Below, one piece after another: positions 63,711-64,000 of a DNA stretch of 64,000 bases (positions are counted from its first letter, which is position 1; every line of letters starts with the position of its first letter). The stretch comes from Acidimicrobiaceae bacterium (lineage in GTDB: Bacteria > Actinomycetota > Acidimicrobiia > Acidimicrobiales > RAAP-2). Made by a program: the position numbers and the translations under genes. Under the pieces are notes generated by a model. The model did no database searches and was not told the DNA's origin. It saw nothing but the letters and a program-made list of their open reading frames with translations. Where the stretch lies: positions 1-64,000 of the forward strand of contig PLRX01000111.1 of assembly GCA_003164095.1 (NCBI GenBank). Reading direction: 5' to 3'.

Positions 63711-64000
63711 TCAGACCTCCGGGTCGTGCGGCAGCCCGAGCGTGCGCTCGGCGATGATGTTCCGTTGGACCTCCGAGGTACCGCCGCCGATGGTGAGGGC
63801 GGGGGCGAAGAGGAAGCCGTAGGACCACATGGCGTCCGGCCACGGCCCGGCGTCCGGTGTCCCGGGTGCCGGCCCGGTGCCGTCGAGCATCGCCGAGGCG
63901 CCGGCCAGGTCGCGGGCGAGGTCCATGATGTGCTGCCCGTGGTCGTCGGCCAGGGCCTTGCGGACCGAGGCCTCCGCACCCGGTGGCACACCGGCCACCG
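63711..64000 (-). CDS. Acyl-CoA dehydrogenase, C-terminal part (continues beyond window)
   Basis: TIGGGTSEVQRNIIAERTLGLPHDPEV C-terminal ACAD hallmark; open at the window edge. Confidence 0.88.
   Translation of the reverse strand, partial: VAGVPPGAEASVRKALADDHGQHIMDLARDLAGASAMLDGTGPAPGTPDAGPWPDAMWSYGFLFAPALTIGGGTSEVQRNIIAERTLGLPHDPEV

Overview
High-GC actinobacterial chromosome segment, probably Acidimicrobiia-like (inference from gene style only). It is densely packed with genes on both strands. Recognisable loci, left to right: (1) an arsenic locus: arsM, ArsR, CoA-disulfide-reductase-like flavoprotein, aquaglyceroporin, ArsI/CadI-like lyase and a divergent ArsR; (2) an ApbE / FMN-binding / ferric-reductase-like extracytosolic flavin operon; (3) a divergent pair of phosphodiester-glycosidase-like paralogues; (4) a PHS-type phosphate transporter, apparently frameshifted, divergent from phoU; (5) a DUF35 + two Cys-less thiolase-like operon; (6) ECF sigma / anti-sigma; (7) GT2-DUF2079; (8) an oleA-oleBC(fusion)-oleD long-chain olefin / beta-lactone cluster; (9) metX-metY and ahcY; (10) bioB with a BsaP-like zinc-ribbon auxiliary protein, and bioA-bioF-bioD at the far end; (11) maf, dus, ABC-F, SPFH/NfeD, patatin and ABC-2 genes; (12) an archaeal-type riboflavin synthase (RibC-like). 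I found no rRNA, CRISPR array or transposase, and recognised no tRNA. The most interesting items are the archaeal-type RibC, the oleABCD cluster, a PAS/histidine-kinase remnant with His replaced by Asn, the arsM+arsI opposing pair, bioB-bsaP, and an unexplained structured, mini-ORF-containing intergenic region at about 24.32-24.61 kb. All calls were made by reading the sequence; no database search was run.
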